Shown in pieces: positions 23,201 to 34,661 of a stretch of DNA of 64,000 bases. Below the pieces are notes generated by a model. That model was given only the letters and a program-made list of their open reading frames with translations, searched no databases and was not told the origin of the DNA. The translations under genes were made by a program, and so were the position numbers. The stretch comes from Cyclospora cayetanensis. Its lineage: Eukaryota > Apicomplexa > Conoidasida > Eucoccidiorida > Eimeriidae. Positions within the stretch are counted from its first letter, which is position 1, and each line of letters opens with the position of its first letter. The stretch is taken from the NCBI RefSeq assembly GCF_002999335.1, contig NW_020312148.1:248001-312000 (forward strand), read 5' to 3'.

Positions 23201-25816
23201 CCTACCGCTTCTGCTTGTGTTTTGTATGCAAGCATGTATTTGTATTTCATGTATTTGTATGTGTCTGCATTGCATGTATGCATGTATGTATTTGTATGCC
23301 ATGTATTTGTATTTCATGTATTTGTATGTGTCTGCATTGCATGTATGCATGTATGTATTTGTATGCAAGCATGTATTTGTATTTCATGTATTTGTATGTG
23401 TCTGCATTGCATGTATGCATGTATGTATTTGTATGCCATGTATTTGTATTTCATGTATTTGTGTGTATCTGTGTTGTATGTATGCATGTATGTATTTGTA
23501 TGCCATGTATTTGTATTTCATGTATTTGTGTGTATCTGTGTTGTATGTATGTATTTGCGCGCCATGTATTTGTATTTCATGTATTTGTATGTGTCTGCAT
23601 TGCATGTATGCATGTATGTATTTGTATGCCATGTATTTGTATTTCACCTATTTGTGTGTATCTGTGTTGTATGTATGTATTTGCGCGCCATGTATTTGTA
23701 TTTCATGTATTTGTGTGTGTCTGTATTGCATGTATGTATGTATGTATTTGTATGTCATGTATTTGTGTGCCATGTGTTTGTCATGTTGATGTATCTACTT
23801 GGCGGGCCGCGTTCCTGCGTCTCCGCCATTTTGTTGCTCGCGCGGAGCTGCTTGTTTTTGTCTCTTGTGTCTTCTTGCGCTGCAAAGGATGTTCTCTCTC
23901 TCTCTCTCTGTCTTTCTGTCTCTCTCTGTCTCTCTCTGTCTCTGTCTCTGCCGCTTTGCACGGCGCTTTTGTCTGCTGCGTACCTTCTTCGGATGGTGTT
24001 GTTATTGTTTGTTGTGCTTCTCAGGTGATGCAGATTCAAGGGGTGTGGCGTGTCATGGCCTCAGACCAACGAGGAGGACGTACAGTGGGGCTAGCGACGG
24101 CTCGAGCGCTGGGAGACTCCGCATTGAAGAGGCCTAAGCCTCTTGTCATCAGCAATCCAACCGTTCACGTGCACACCCTTCACTTTGATCGGGATGCCTT
24201 CCTTGTGAGGCTGAAGGGAGCCGTCGCAGTCGTGTTGTTGCTGCTGCTGCTGCTGGCGTCGCGTTTGCGGGGACTGGTGACAAGACAGAGAGAGAGCGGG
24301 GAGCAGGGGGAGGAGGCCTCGTGGGAAGCGAGGGTAGCTAGCTGCTCCCCAGTAGCCTGCCTTCAAGGCTCCGGAAGAGAGGGGCGTTTTGTGCGTCTGT
24401 GCTGCGCTGTTCAGGTGTTGGCATCAGACGGCATTTTCGACGTCCTGTCGGATGAAGAAGTGGTGAAGCTGATCTTCTCTCGTCTTCCACGAACGCCTGC
24501 AGAGGCAAGCGCCGCAGTTCGCCAGCGCGAGTAGAGCGGGCGAAAAGGCGGCTGTTCAGGGGCAGGGGGCTTGGGAGGAATGGGAAGAAGCGTCCTCAAG
24601 GGGGAAGGTCGGTGCGGGCGGTAACACGCGCTCGTGTGTGTTGCTCGTTTGCTTGGAGGCCTCTCTTGGTGCAGGCATCGCAGTTGGTGGTAGATGAAGC
24701 AGTTGCACGCGGAGGGACGGACGACAAGACGTGCACGGTGATCTACTTCAGATGGCGGAAAGACCTTTTTCCCCCCTCGGAGGAGACGGAAGATGTCGGA
24801 GAGCAGCTTCACGAGGAGGCCGAGGAAGCCTTCCAGCAGATTTTGCCACAGCAGGCTGCAGGAAGCCTCGCGCGATCGGAGGCTGCCGAGCAGATCCACG
24901 CATTCGACGCTGCACCTCCCTCCTCGCCACCTGGCCAGCTAGCCAGTAGGCAGCCTCTGTCAGAAGCAGCAGAAGGGCCTTGCGCGGCTGTTCCTGCGGG
25001 GCAGAGAGGCGGTGGAGGTGTCGCTGCAGAAGAACGCTGCAGCGGGGACGCTAGCAGCGACAAGAGAGATCCGCGCGTTGGCACAGGGGCAGTCGAGGAG
25101 GATGAAAAAGACTGCGGGGCGGCTGCAGCAGCCAGGGCAGACGAAGCAGAAAGGGGCCTTATCGCGGTAGTCTGCGCCGCAACTGAGGCTGCAGAAGAAA
25201 GGAAGGGAAGGGGCTTGCGCAGCGGCGGGTTAGAGGAAATTGCCGCTGTCAAGGTGTCTCTAGATGTGGAGGCCTTTATCAGAAAACGAAAGCGGGAGCA
25301 GCAAATGGAAGCAGAGGCGACGGCAGCAGCGGCGGCTGCGGAGGCAGAAGCAGAAGTAAGCGTGTACAGGGGAAAGGCAACAGGCACTCTGTACAGCTCT
25401 AGGGCGCAGAGAGAGGCACTGAAGTATAGTGTCGATACAGTAGCGAAAAACGTGAAGGGGCTCTACTGGAAAGTGCTTGCTCGCAGTAGCAGTGCACAAA
25501 CATACACATTCATACACAAGCACACACACACATACACATATATGTATACACATACACACATACATACACACATACAGTCTTACATACACACATACATACA
25601 GTCTTACATACACACACACGCACACATAATCCTGGTGCGCTGTGAGTACCGCCACTTCAACATTTTATACGCCACTTCCCGTGTTTGCATTATGTTTCCG
25701 TCTCGGCTTGTACGTGAGTGTTGCTGCAGGATGACTTTGATATTTTTGGCGGAGGGAGTCCGCCAAAATCTCCTAACCTCCCTGAGGCACCAGTGGAGGG
25801 CGTAGATAGCGACTGA
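20230..25816 (+). CDS. PP2C-family protein phosphatase with N- and C-terminal extensions
   Basis: A metal-dependent Ser/Thr phosphatase. Exons: 20230-20757, 21003-21196, 21335-21404, 21783-22005, 22425-22551, 23011-23095, 24025-24204, 24415-24504, 24675-25472, 25730-25816 (2382 nt, 793 aa). The PP2C core spans about aa 177-540: [60 protein letters not shown] and GGTDDKTC in the right order. Before it lies an acidic 176-aa region with an aromatic motif ([12 protein letters not shown], aa 61-72) reminiscent of an OCRE-type repeat. After it is an Ala/Glu-rich segment, a basic KRKR helix, a conserved-looking VKGLYWK and a final acidic DDFDIFG with a proline-rich end. Introns after exons 1 and 8 use GC donors. 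Exon 3 end and the intron 8 donor are the least certain. The class is secure; the OCRE idea is tentative and the substrate unknown. Confidence 0.88.
22636..22666. repeat. Perfect 15-bp hairpin in PP2C intron 5
   Basis: ATGGAGAGAGAAGAA, a single A, then its exact reverse complement. It sits a few bases before a second, AT-rich palindrome. Confidence 0.9.
22679..22744. repeat. AT-rich near-palindrome in PP2C intron 5
   Basis: A CTATCTCTCTATATAT arm meets a mirrored ATATATAGAGATAG arm around a TATATGTACATATA centre. The arms are about 30 and 36 bases, with slippage in the TA runs. Confidence 0.8.
23217..23790. repeat. Tandem repeat of about 66-70 bp in PP2C intron 6
   Basis: About eight copies of a unit built from TGTATTTGTATTTCATGTA, TGTGTCTGCATTGCATG and TATGCATGTATG. 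Point variants (TCTGTGTTGTATG, GCGCGCCATG) are shared by neighbouring copies, which points to local duplication. All three plus-strand frames stay open for long distances as Cys/Val/Phe/His simple sequence but code for nothing. Confidence 0.9.
23888..23952. repeat. CT-rich microsatellite in PP2C intron 6
   Basis: TCTCTCTCTG runs just upstream of the intron 6 acceptor at 24024. They may act as an extended pyrimidine tract. Confidence 0.8.
25495..25630. repeat. CA/CATA microsatellite in PP2C intron 9
   Basis: Repeats of CACATACA and ACATACAGTCTT lie between the exon 9 donor (25473) and the last exon (25730). Confidence 0.85.
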
Positions 25817-28134
25817 TGATGTGCAGAGCGAAAATGGTTGTTCTTGCTGTTGCATTGTCGTATGTGGAGTGAGAGCGCTCCTTTCCCGCTGCGTGCGCAG
25901 TCGCATGATATACACAAAGCCTCGAGACATGGTCGGGGTAAACTGCAGAGCCTCATTGGGGGCAACAGACAGTGGTGCAAAGAGGGACAGCTATAGACGG
26001 GTAGCCATACGCAGAGATCTGATGACAGTGCTTGAAACGGCAAGAGTGTCGCTCAGACACGTGAATCGGCGGCTTCTTATTAGGCGGAAAGGCCTGTAAC
26101 CACGATGCCATCCTTAGGTGAATGCAGTCCTAGCGGTTCCTATAGGCAGCAGAAGCAAGACCACCCTCGCATGTTTGCCCTTTCTGCTCGGCTCCCCGTG
26201 CCCCTTGAATCGCGCAAGGAGCGCTGCTTGAGTGTAGCCTATCCGTGGACGAGAGACACTACACCGCCAAAAGAAGTGCGCACGCAGAAAAGTCCTTAGA
26301 ACTAACGGCAACACTGCCCTGCACGAGGCTCCTGCTTCAAGGTTTTGTGTCGCCCCTCCTCTCAGCTACGGGCGTGGAGGCGAGCAGAAGCTTCGAAATT
26401 TTGGCTTTTTACCGGCTCTTTCGCCTCCATTTCGGGCAGTCTCTCTCCTTCAGTTCAATCGTGAGGGCGTGCCCTCTGCACCTGGAGCGGAGTTGCTGGA
26501 GCAGCGCATCCTGAGGCTCTTCCTCTCATCCTTTGCTACCGAGAAATTGCGCATTCTTGCATTCATTAGAGCCCCTAAGAGCCGATGAGCAGCTGCTCAC
26601 GACCGAAAGTGTTGGAGCCGTTATAATAAGTGTGCGGCACTGCTTCTTCGCAGTATGGCATGCAACGCGTCACATGATTTTCCGTGGGCACGGTTTTTGA
26701 AGTTGCGCGATGCTGCCCCTTTTCCCTTGGCTTTCAGCTTTCCCCTCTTTATAGTGCTTCCTGTCCTCTGGTGGAGAGCGCTTGCGCTTGTCGAGTGACA
26801 GCTAGACAAGCAGACAGTATTTGCGGTGCGCCCCCTTCAGGTGGATTTTTGTCTGTGTGTTGGCGGCAGTTCGTCCTGCCAGCTTTTCAAGTCGCTTATT
26901 GACTGTAATGTGTTAGAGGCCGGGCGCTTGGCTTCTTTGCTCCCTCGCGAAAATGCCCCTCCTACAGTTAGGCGGTCCCTCAACTTCATATTTGCTGGAT
27001 GCTATTGCAAAGGCTGCTTGCTGCCTCTCTGTCGGGGGCCTGGCTCTGCTTACTTCAGAGGGGAGTCAAGGTGAGATATCGTTCCTGCCGCCTGAGGAGT
27101 GGGAGACTACAAGTGGCTCTACACGGGACTAGATAAATCACCGGCGAGCCAGCAGGTCTCATGCCAGTCAAACATTTCATAACCGGTTGATTTCTAAGCC
27201 CAGTCGCGTTCGGATGAAGACTTGAGGCGAGGCCTAGGCATGGCTAATTCTGCAAGTGCTCAAGGCCACTGTATGAAGTCATGCCATGCTCCGGACGCGT
27301 ATCATTCTGCATTAGATCCTATGAATGAAATCAAACCTGTAGGGCTGCGCAGCAAGGGTGCAAAAAATTGGCAATTGCATCGCGTGGGGCCAGTGTTTGG
27401 CGCATTGAAGCCCTCCTACTTTTCATGGCCTTTCATAAAGACCCCGAACCCTACACTTCTTCTAACGGCGCGAGAGAAGCACTTGATTTGTTGCCCTGAA
27501 AGAGCTTCCACTCGCCGTTTTCCAGCCTTCACTTTACAGGGCGTGTGGCAGCACGGATGCAACTTGCTTCGTTCCATGTTTCATCGAGCCGGATGTTCGC
27601 ATTTAAGTGGATGTTGCAACTTGGCGCACAGACACGCAGCGTGCACTCTGGATTCTACTCTAGCGCCAACGAGGACGCTCAGTGGCAAGTAGGACTTATG
27701 AAAAACCAAGCTCTTCAGTCAATGATCAGTAAAAACTGGTTATATACAGCTGATGAGGGCAGGTCTGCGTGTTTCTTTCGAGTGGCCTGCTATAAGATCA
27801 GCCGCCAGGCTTTCAGCCAAAGGCTTGTGGTCACATGTCTAGCCTTGCCGCATTTGAAGCCGCGAGAGCAGCAAAAAGTTAAAGCCACTCAATCTGGGAA
27901 AAACAAGGTAATCTGGCGTGCGTAAGACGGGATTGGCTCCGTTTCGCCAACTATGGATGCCTTGAATGCCTCAGAAGCCACGCAGCCCGTAGTGTGCTAA
28001 CCTGCACTAGGACACGTCGTACTAAACTGGTAGTACTTCAGAATTCGTAAAACGTCTGACTAGGTTTGTCTGATATTATATCGTGTTTATAGTAATGCGG
28101 ATGTGTTCAGTATGGTATAAATTGGTATTGTGGG
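25817..28134. other. Repeat-poor region with unassigned open frames
   Basis: No gene was recognised. Two overlapping plus-strand frames at 27222-27692 (156 aa) and 27545-27925 (126 aa) are the longest. Neither shows a domain, a signal peptide or clear intron boundaries. They could be retroelement debris or exons of an unknown gene. Confidence 0.4.
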
Positions 28135-31100
28135 CCAGTACGCGACACACTATATGCAACTAGCTGTAGAGTCTGGGAATCCCTTGAAGGTGATGCAAAG
28201 GACACTCTAGCTATCCCTTGCCCCTCATATGGGAGCATTGGGGGTCACGGACAAGGGAAGGCGGGAGCTCTTATGGAAAACACTTTCTAGCTTGCTTGTC
28301 AGCTTCTATTATATATGAAGTGAAGTGCGTCCTTACCTACAGCTTGTATGAAGCGTCAATGATGGTATCACACTAGGATTTGATGGAGCTCTTCCGCGCC
28401 CATCTACTGGTTGTAGATGCACTGGCATGACAGCTCTCCCTATTACAGCTCCCTGGTTGTAGTAGTGACTTTTGGTAAGCCCGTAATCTTTATCTCGTTG
28501 GCAGCGGTCCGAGAAAATGAGTCCTGTTGCAATGAAAGTTGACGGTGGTATGGCGCCTGCTGGAGCGGCAGACGCCGGCCTGCAACCTGATACGAACGCA
28601 GTGGCTCAGCAGCTTACAGCAAGGCATGAGTTGTTGGCAGAGAAAATGCTAATGGGTGCCTTGATCAGGTTATGCTGACCAGAAAAGCATGACGCCCGTA
28701 AGGACGAGCAAGTATTCGAAGACTTTATCAGCCGGTTGGAATTGTACCTCGCTTAAACCCCTAAATAGAGAGAAACAAGGGCCCTTTTAGGCATATTGAT
28801 TGGGGGGTGAAACACTCAAACAGTTATTTGATTCATGTAGATCAAGTGGTCTGCCTGCATCGCCTATTGCAGTCCGAGCTTTCATGCAAGCCTTGACTCA
28901 CCGCTTTACGCCAACATCAGCTCAACACCCGACTGTGCGAGAAAAGAAAAAGTAGAAGAACAGGAATTTAGCAGTGTATCGGTATCTGTTAAAAATAGGA
29001 AAACTTGGTACGCAAAAGCCACAACGTACGAATACCTCTTTTATCAGTGGATTAACTTTGGTCTACCAATATTGCCACACCAGGCGGTAAACTAGTGGAC
29101 AAGGACTCAGTGAATAAACTGCCTACCGGCGAGGCTTCTGCAAATGGTGGACTACTTGAGGTCTTAGGAGCGAATGAGCACAATTCCTGCATCGTTAGCC
29201 GAAAAAGAAGAGCCAAGTCGGAATTAGGAGCATTGACTGTCCGGCTGTGTCAATCGGCCCTAGCCTGCAGTCCAGAGTAGACGACAAACAACGAAGAGAG
29301 AAAGCAGATTTTCCTGAGCAGCCACAGAAAACCCCCGAGCAATTCATCTGCTTCTACTCGGAAAATTGGCCGTATAATGCAGGGCTGCATGCATATGTAA
29401 AATGACAAAGACCTTGAACTACAAGAGTGGCCCCAGCTGAAACAGGCTATGTGGCAGGCAAAGAAGCCGCATCAGGGAAACGGCAAAGCCCCCATGCAGG
29501 CTGCTGCACAGTTAAGAGCGCAATACAAAAAAGAGTCGCAAACGGGGACTCACCCCGGGTCAACCCTGTGCTGATATCAATCCGCATTAGGGGTGGAAAA
29601 GTACTAGCTCTACTTCGAAGTGAATAAGAGGTGTTTCTTTTTTGCGAAGAGATGGCGCAGAAGTGCGATTGGCCTGTTCAATCGTTGGTGCAGCGCCTGA
29701 GACTCGATTTCTCTTAGGGGAGGCAGAATGAAACTGGCAAGGCTACGTCAGTTGAATGTTACTTATAATCAACATAGGGTCCTGTCATCAGGTTTGTGAG
29801 GCGGATACAATCCTTGGTCTGCCAGGGGTGACCCAATAAAAGGAAAGCCTGCGGCCATAGCTGCGCGCTGCAGAAGTTACTAGGGAAGAAGGCGCTAGGG
29901 AGGAGCACGTCCTGGGCTCCTCGACAAAGCCTATTTGAGCTACGGTGAGTGGGATACAGCCCGTGGCTCAAAAAGGTGCTGCAGAGCTTTCGTAGGACTG
30001 GCTGAGCAGTGTACTAAGAGAAGACGGCTTCGACAACACAGCTAATCTTCCGTGCTGTGTGAATATCTCGTGAGTGAAGAAATTATTTGCGCATTCACCG
30101 GGGGACCATCAAAAATGGGAGTTTGCGGGTTTGCTAAATAATGACCAGCTGTCAGCATGCTGGCCACTTGCTCGTCGTCCACTGCAACATGTTGAGCAAA
30201 TACCCACTGCAGACCCAAGCCCTAATCCGTGGCATCGGAAGGCCTTATGTAATAAAGGGGAGATCGATCAAAAGGCGGACAATTTGCTAGAAAGGTAAAG
30301 TGCAGGAATCGACCGGAGCTTTTAGAGGCAGCCCGGTGTTCGTGCCTGAATGGAACAAGGTGGCTCATATGCGTCGATTTTAAGCCTCTGAATAAGATCA
30401 CTGTGGAGCCGAAGCTCTCAATGCCTCGTAATGACGTTTTACGTAAAGCCATATACGGAAGAACGGTGTAACTGACGTTTGCCTTTGAACTTGCATTCTC
30501 ACAATTATCCATTCACTGCGACGACTTCCACAAGAGGGCTTTACACAGTGGTTCGCAAACTGAAGCATGCATTCAGATGTGCCTTTTGCTCTTGGTGATG
30601 CTTCACCTTCAGTGCAACGGCAAGTGAATTTTGATGTTGAAGAGCCCGTAAAGAAGAGATACATCGTTGTGCTAATGAAGACGCCTGAGTACTTCGCCAA
30701 GCGCTCACGAGTACCTACAGCACCTAGAGCCTGGGCTTCAGCTGTTACGGGGCAAGCAATGCTATGTGGGGGCATCTAAGTGGCCTTCCTCAAGTGCAAA
30801 TGTGTTTTTGTTGTTACTTCATGTCTCGGCTGGTAGTAATATGATGATACGAGGAGATTGGAAGGTGAGTTTAACGTGTACCCACCAGCAACGACGTTGT
30901 AAAGCTTCATGGGCTTGCAATTCGTTACCCAGATTTCGCTGTTGGTTTCGCTTAGATCACTGCTCCTTTGACTGATGTACTTTTTTTGATATTCAGTCTG
31001 GAACCTGTACATAGAGGCTCATGCCGCGGGGAAGACGCTTGTCGTTGGCCTCAGAGCTCCTCCGATGCTTACGCTGACCTATTACTGGCATAATTTCTTC

Positions 31101-31320
31101 ATGACAGCCAATGCTAGTGATACTATAGTAAGCGCTATTCTCTTTCAACAGGGTGTAGAGGAAAGCAGAGACGCCGTCGCCCAGACATTCCGCCTGCGCT
31201 CTGCTGCCCTATTTGAGGCAAAGTACACGCTCACGTTCTTTATGGCTGTAGTGAGTTTCATCATACAGCGGACAAGCTCTCACGCTCCTGGCGGCCTGGA
31301 TGCATGCCGGGGTTAAGAGG
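28135..31320 (+). mobile_element. Decayed Ty3/gypsy-like retrotransposon
   Basis: Many stops and frame changes, but ordered remnants survive. A gag-like stretch at about 28520-28790 reads QQLTARHELLAEKM and DEQVFEDFISRLELYLA. A reverse transcriptase block at 30325-30440 reads GSPVFVPEWNK, then after a frame shift DFKPLNKITVEPKLSMPRND, the usual start of the Ty3/gypsy polymerase palm. A connection and RNase H-like block at about 31020-31270 reads APPMLTL, FFMTANASDT and an FEAKYTLTFF stretch in the position of the NYSTTEKE motif. A degenerate dispersed-repeat copy sits at the left edge (28135-28180). No long terminal repeats were defined. Plainly inactive. Confidence 0.75.
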
Positions 31321-32176
31321 CTTGCTCCGTAATGCCCAGATTGCCAGCCGCTGCGCCCGCGTGTTTCTCCGAAATCTGGCCTTTTGCTTAGTCAGATTTC
31401 TGAACGGACTTGGACTGATTTAACTGTTTTTTGTTGGACTGTCGGCAGTCAAGAGTCAGGATAGCATCTATATCGTCCTCATCAGACTCAACAACTATGC
31501 CCTTTCCACCTCTTGCTCCAGCTCCTCGTGTCATGCTTGACTTCGCTCTGGGAGCCTTACGGACTCCCCACGACCACACTGCGGTGCGAGCACTTTCAAC
31601 GCTCCAACTGGAGTCTCTGCTGGCTGGGCGAGGTTTACCCTTAGACTTGGTACAAGTTAGGAAGGAAGCCATCGAGTGTTCTCCAGAGGGCTTCTGCCCC
31701 CTCCTTCCAGCAATTCCTGGAGTTCTTCCCCCTTAGGGCAGCGGGGGAGCTGGGTTAGCGTTCTTGCATTATCTAGGCTTTGGAGCATTCACGGCTAGTT
31801 GGACATGACGAGTAGCGCACAAGCACCCAACCCTGCTTCTTCTTGTAGCAAGCTATCGGGACCCTGAAATAAAGAATGTGCTCGTAGAAAAAAATTGGTC
31901 TACTTCCTACCAATTTCTATTTTGAAATAAGGAGCGCTGCAGAGCATGGTTTCGTCTGAATATCATAGCAGGACGCTCTACAGCGGCGGGGGCTATTCGC
32001 TACGCGGGGGCGCCGTGTGTGCAGGCGGCAAAAAACCCTTCTTTTCGATATTTCTGCGCAGCGAGTCTGTGTTTGAAGTGCCACACATTGAATCCTACAG
32101 GAAAATTTCGAGCAACGCCGGCAAAATCTGCCAAAAAGGGCCCTTCTCGCTCCACGGGAAGGCGGTTGTGGACCGA
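31321..32176. other. Intergenic region 5' of the SERBP1-like gene
   Basis: No gene recognised. A plus-orientation copy of the dispersed repeat lies at about 31780-31835. A 123-aa open frame (31946-32317) runs through the hairpin described next and is not a convincing protein. Confidence 0.45.
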
Positions 32177-32234
32177 CGGAGGGGCTATATAAAAGTCTGC
32201 TGCTGCTGCAGCAGACTTCTGTATAGCCCCTCCG
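32177..32234. repeat. Long hairpin upstream of the SERBP1-like gene
   Basis: CGGAGGGGCTATA...AAGTCTGCTGC is followed at once by its near-exact reverse complement ending GTATAGCCCCTCCG. Arms are about 27 bases with two mismatches and almost no loop. It lies about 350 bases before the ATG, so it may be in the promoter or 5' UTR. Confidence 0.85.
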
Positions 32235-32582
32235 CGGAGACTTCCTGCGTTGGTCTGCAGTTCTTTTTCCTCCTGGGCATTTTTCTGGGTGATTTTTGGT
32301 GGAAAATATCTATATGAGGGGAGTTTGCGCAGGCGCATTTAATCTCAGCAGTGCCCGCCTCCTTCCGCGCCGCCTGATGGGGGGCAGCAGCAGCAGCACT
32401 GGAAGCCTCAAGCGGCAGCCAGCCCCTGCGGCAGGAACGGAGGCAACAGCTGCAGAAGGATAAGGAGGAGTCAGAGCAGCCTTAGTTGGAGGAGAGAGAT
32501 CGTTCGTGCTTGGTTCGGGATTTAACAGCAGATGCAGCTGCTGCTTTAGGCTCCTCCTCCTAGGCAGTGCACACCAACCAAC

Positions 32583-34661
32583 ATGGCACCGCAAAAGTAC
32601 TACACTGTGGGGGTAAGCAACAAGTTTGCTGCCTTTGGGGCAGACAGCGATGCCTCTTCGGACGAAGGAGAGGTTATTCTTTCAGCCCCTCCGCCAACTG
32701 CGACAGATCCGCTGCAACAACAGCAACCAAGTGCCGCTGCTGCCAAGAAAAAGCAGCAGCAGCAGCAGCAGCAAGTCTCCCCACAACGGGAGAGACAAGG
32801 GCGCGGACCCTCTCGCGGCAGTAAGCTCGCACGTCCATGCCGCCGTTTGTGTTTTTGCCTCTTTTTTTCATTCCTCCATCACCAGCGTGGCTGCCTTCGC
32901 AAAGTTGAATCCTTCGGAAGGGCCCCCCCGAACCTCCCGCGCTGCTGCCGGCGCTGCTGCTCCACGGCGTTTCTTTGTTGCCAGACGGGCTGCGTAAATC
33001 GCCGAATTCGCAATTTCGGGTGTATGTCCCTCTGTCTTTCTTCCGCCTGCGCCCCTTTGTGGGGGGGAGGGGGGGCGAGGAGGTCATCTGGCCGCTCTCC
33101 GCTCTCTCGTGCAGTGCAAAGAAGTGTTTCTGCGTAGCAGCGAAGCAGCGTAGCAGCAGGAGGCCTTTGCCCGCTTCCGTGGGCTGTGCGTGTATGTGTG
33201 TGTAAGTGTATGCATGCATGTGCGTTGAGAGGAGGGGCCTCTGTTTCGTTCGTCGGCTGCATGCGTCGTTCGCTCGGCGCCAGCGGGAGCGGGCTGTGTT
33301 GCTGCCTCGCGCTGCTGCTGGTGCTGGTGCTGCTCGGGGGTCGTAGTGGGGAGGGGGGGAGCCCTTCGTTTGTTTGAAGCACTGGCCCCTTCTTCTTCGT
33401 TTGCATGCATACGTTTCCCGCATGTGTGCGTGTGTTGTGATGTGCTGCGCAGGCAGGGGAGGAGCCTTCGGCGGAGACTTAAGAGGAAGCGGAGGGGCTA
33501 GGGGGGGGCGTCGGCAGGAAGGTGCTGCTCCTGAAGGCGCAGCAGATGAGGCTGCTCTTGCCAGCGGTCTGTCTCCTCAAGAGGGCGATGGCATCCAGCG
33601 TCGTCGGGGGACTGGTTTCCGAGGCAGAGGGGGTCGGGGGGGAGTAGCAGGGGGTCCCCTCTTTGGCAGGAGGGAGTTTGATCGTCACAGCGCTACAGGG
33701 AGGGGACGAGAGACGAAGAAGCAGGGTGCTGGAGGGCACAACTGGGGGCATGAGGAGGCGGAGAATCATCCCCAGAAGGCTGAAACTTTGCTGGCAGAAG
33801 ACTCTGCCACGAAGGAGCCGGGATCTCAGGGTGAAGAGGTTCAGGAGGAGGTGCGTTGAGGGGGTTTGTACGTGGCGGGGGGGTTTCCATAAGAAGGTGT
33901 GTTGGTCGGTGCATTGCAGTCTGCACTGCATGATGAGCGCTCACGTGAAGGCAAGCAAGCAGTTCGACCGGCAGGCAGTCTTGGGTTGTCTTGTCTCTTC
34001 TTGGCTGCGTGGCCTTTGTGAACACTGAGGTCTAGGGGGTGGGGTTGTTGTTGGTGGGGAGTAAGTGCATATGTGTGCACGCATGCAGAGAAGTTGGAAG
34101 GGGGGCGGGGGTACATACACATGGATTTGCATCGCGGGGAGGATGGCCGTTTGTGTGTGACGCGCCTTTCAGGGAGAAGGGAAGGAGGGTGCTGCCGTCG
34201 TGCAGCAGCAGCCTGCCGCCGAGGAGGAGGCTACGATCGATTTGGATACGTACAAGAAGATCCAGGCAGAGAAGCGAGCGAATCTGCCGACGTTTGTGTC
34301 TACCTCTGGAGTGCCGAAGCAGATCGAGACGGATAAGGAGCTCTCAGCCCAGGGGTATGTGCGGCTCGAGCGAGGGGGCGACGCAGACACGGAGGGTGCT
34401 GGCGAGGAGAGTCTGGAGTCTAGGGAAGACAAGCCGAAAAAGAAGTCAATCAACCTCTACGAGTATGTGCATATCGAAGGGGGAAGGGTTCCCTCGTTCG
34501 GAAGGAGGGGCGGGAGAGGCGGCGGGAGAGGAGGCAGCGGAAGTGGCCACAGAGACGATCGAGCGAAGCGGGGGGGGGGATATTCGAGAGGTTCACGCAG
34601 TCGCGAAGCAGCTCCGGATCTGAAGGATACTCAGGCTTTCCCCACACTAGGTGCTCGCTGA
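32583..34661 (+). CDS. HABP4/SERBP1/Stm1-family RNA- and ribosome-binding protein
   Basis: Proteins of this family bind mRNA and non-translating 80S ribosomes. Exons: 32583-32820, 33453-33850 and 34173-34661 (1125 nt, 374 aa), with phases 1 and 0 matching. The N terminus (YYTVGVSNKFAAFGADSD) is followed by a Gln run from an AGC repeat (near 32752). Exon 2 has RGG-type repeats and the family signature EFDRHSATGRGRETKKQGAGGHNWG, broken here only in length (key residues FDRHS, GRGRE and GGHNWG). Exon 3 continues with a DLDTYKKIQAEKRA segment and a basic linker, then an RGG-rich, Arg/Ser/Gly C terminus ending in FPTLGAR. The start ATG is the first in frame and has an ACCAACC-type context. Family assignment is secure; ribosome binding is by family. 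Confidence 0.9.

Noticed and set aside
24505..24520. Alternative GT donor (GCA|GTTCGC) for PP2C exon 8 in place of the GC donor
   Set aside because: It is in phase and cannot be fully excluded, but GCAAGC after GAG is a better splice match than GTTCGC. Noted because it affects the GC-AG count.
23110..24534. Long 474-codon open frame through PP2C introns
   Set aside because: It runs through a tandem microsatellite as Cys/Val/His simple sequence. Only its last parts coincide with PP2C exons 7 and 8.
32890..33000. Possible extra exon of the SERBP1-like gene (VAAFAKLNPSEGPPRT...)
   Set aside because: Exon 1 joins exon 2 in phase without it, and no GT donor follows before the stop in that frame.
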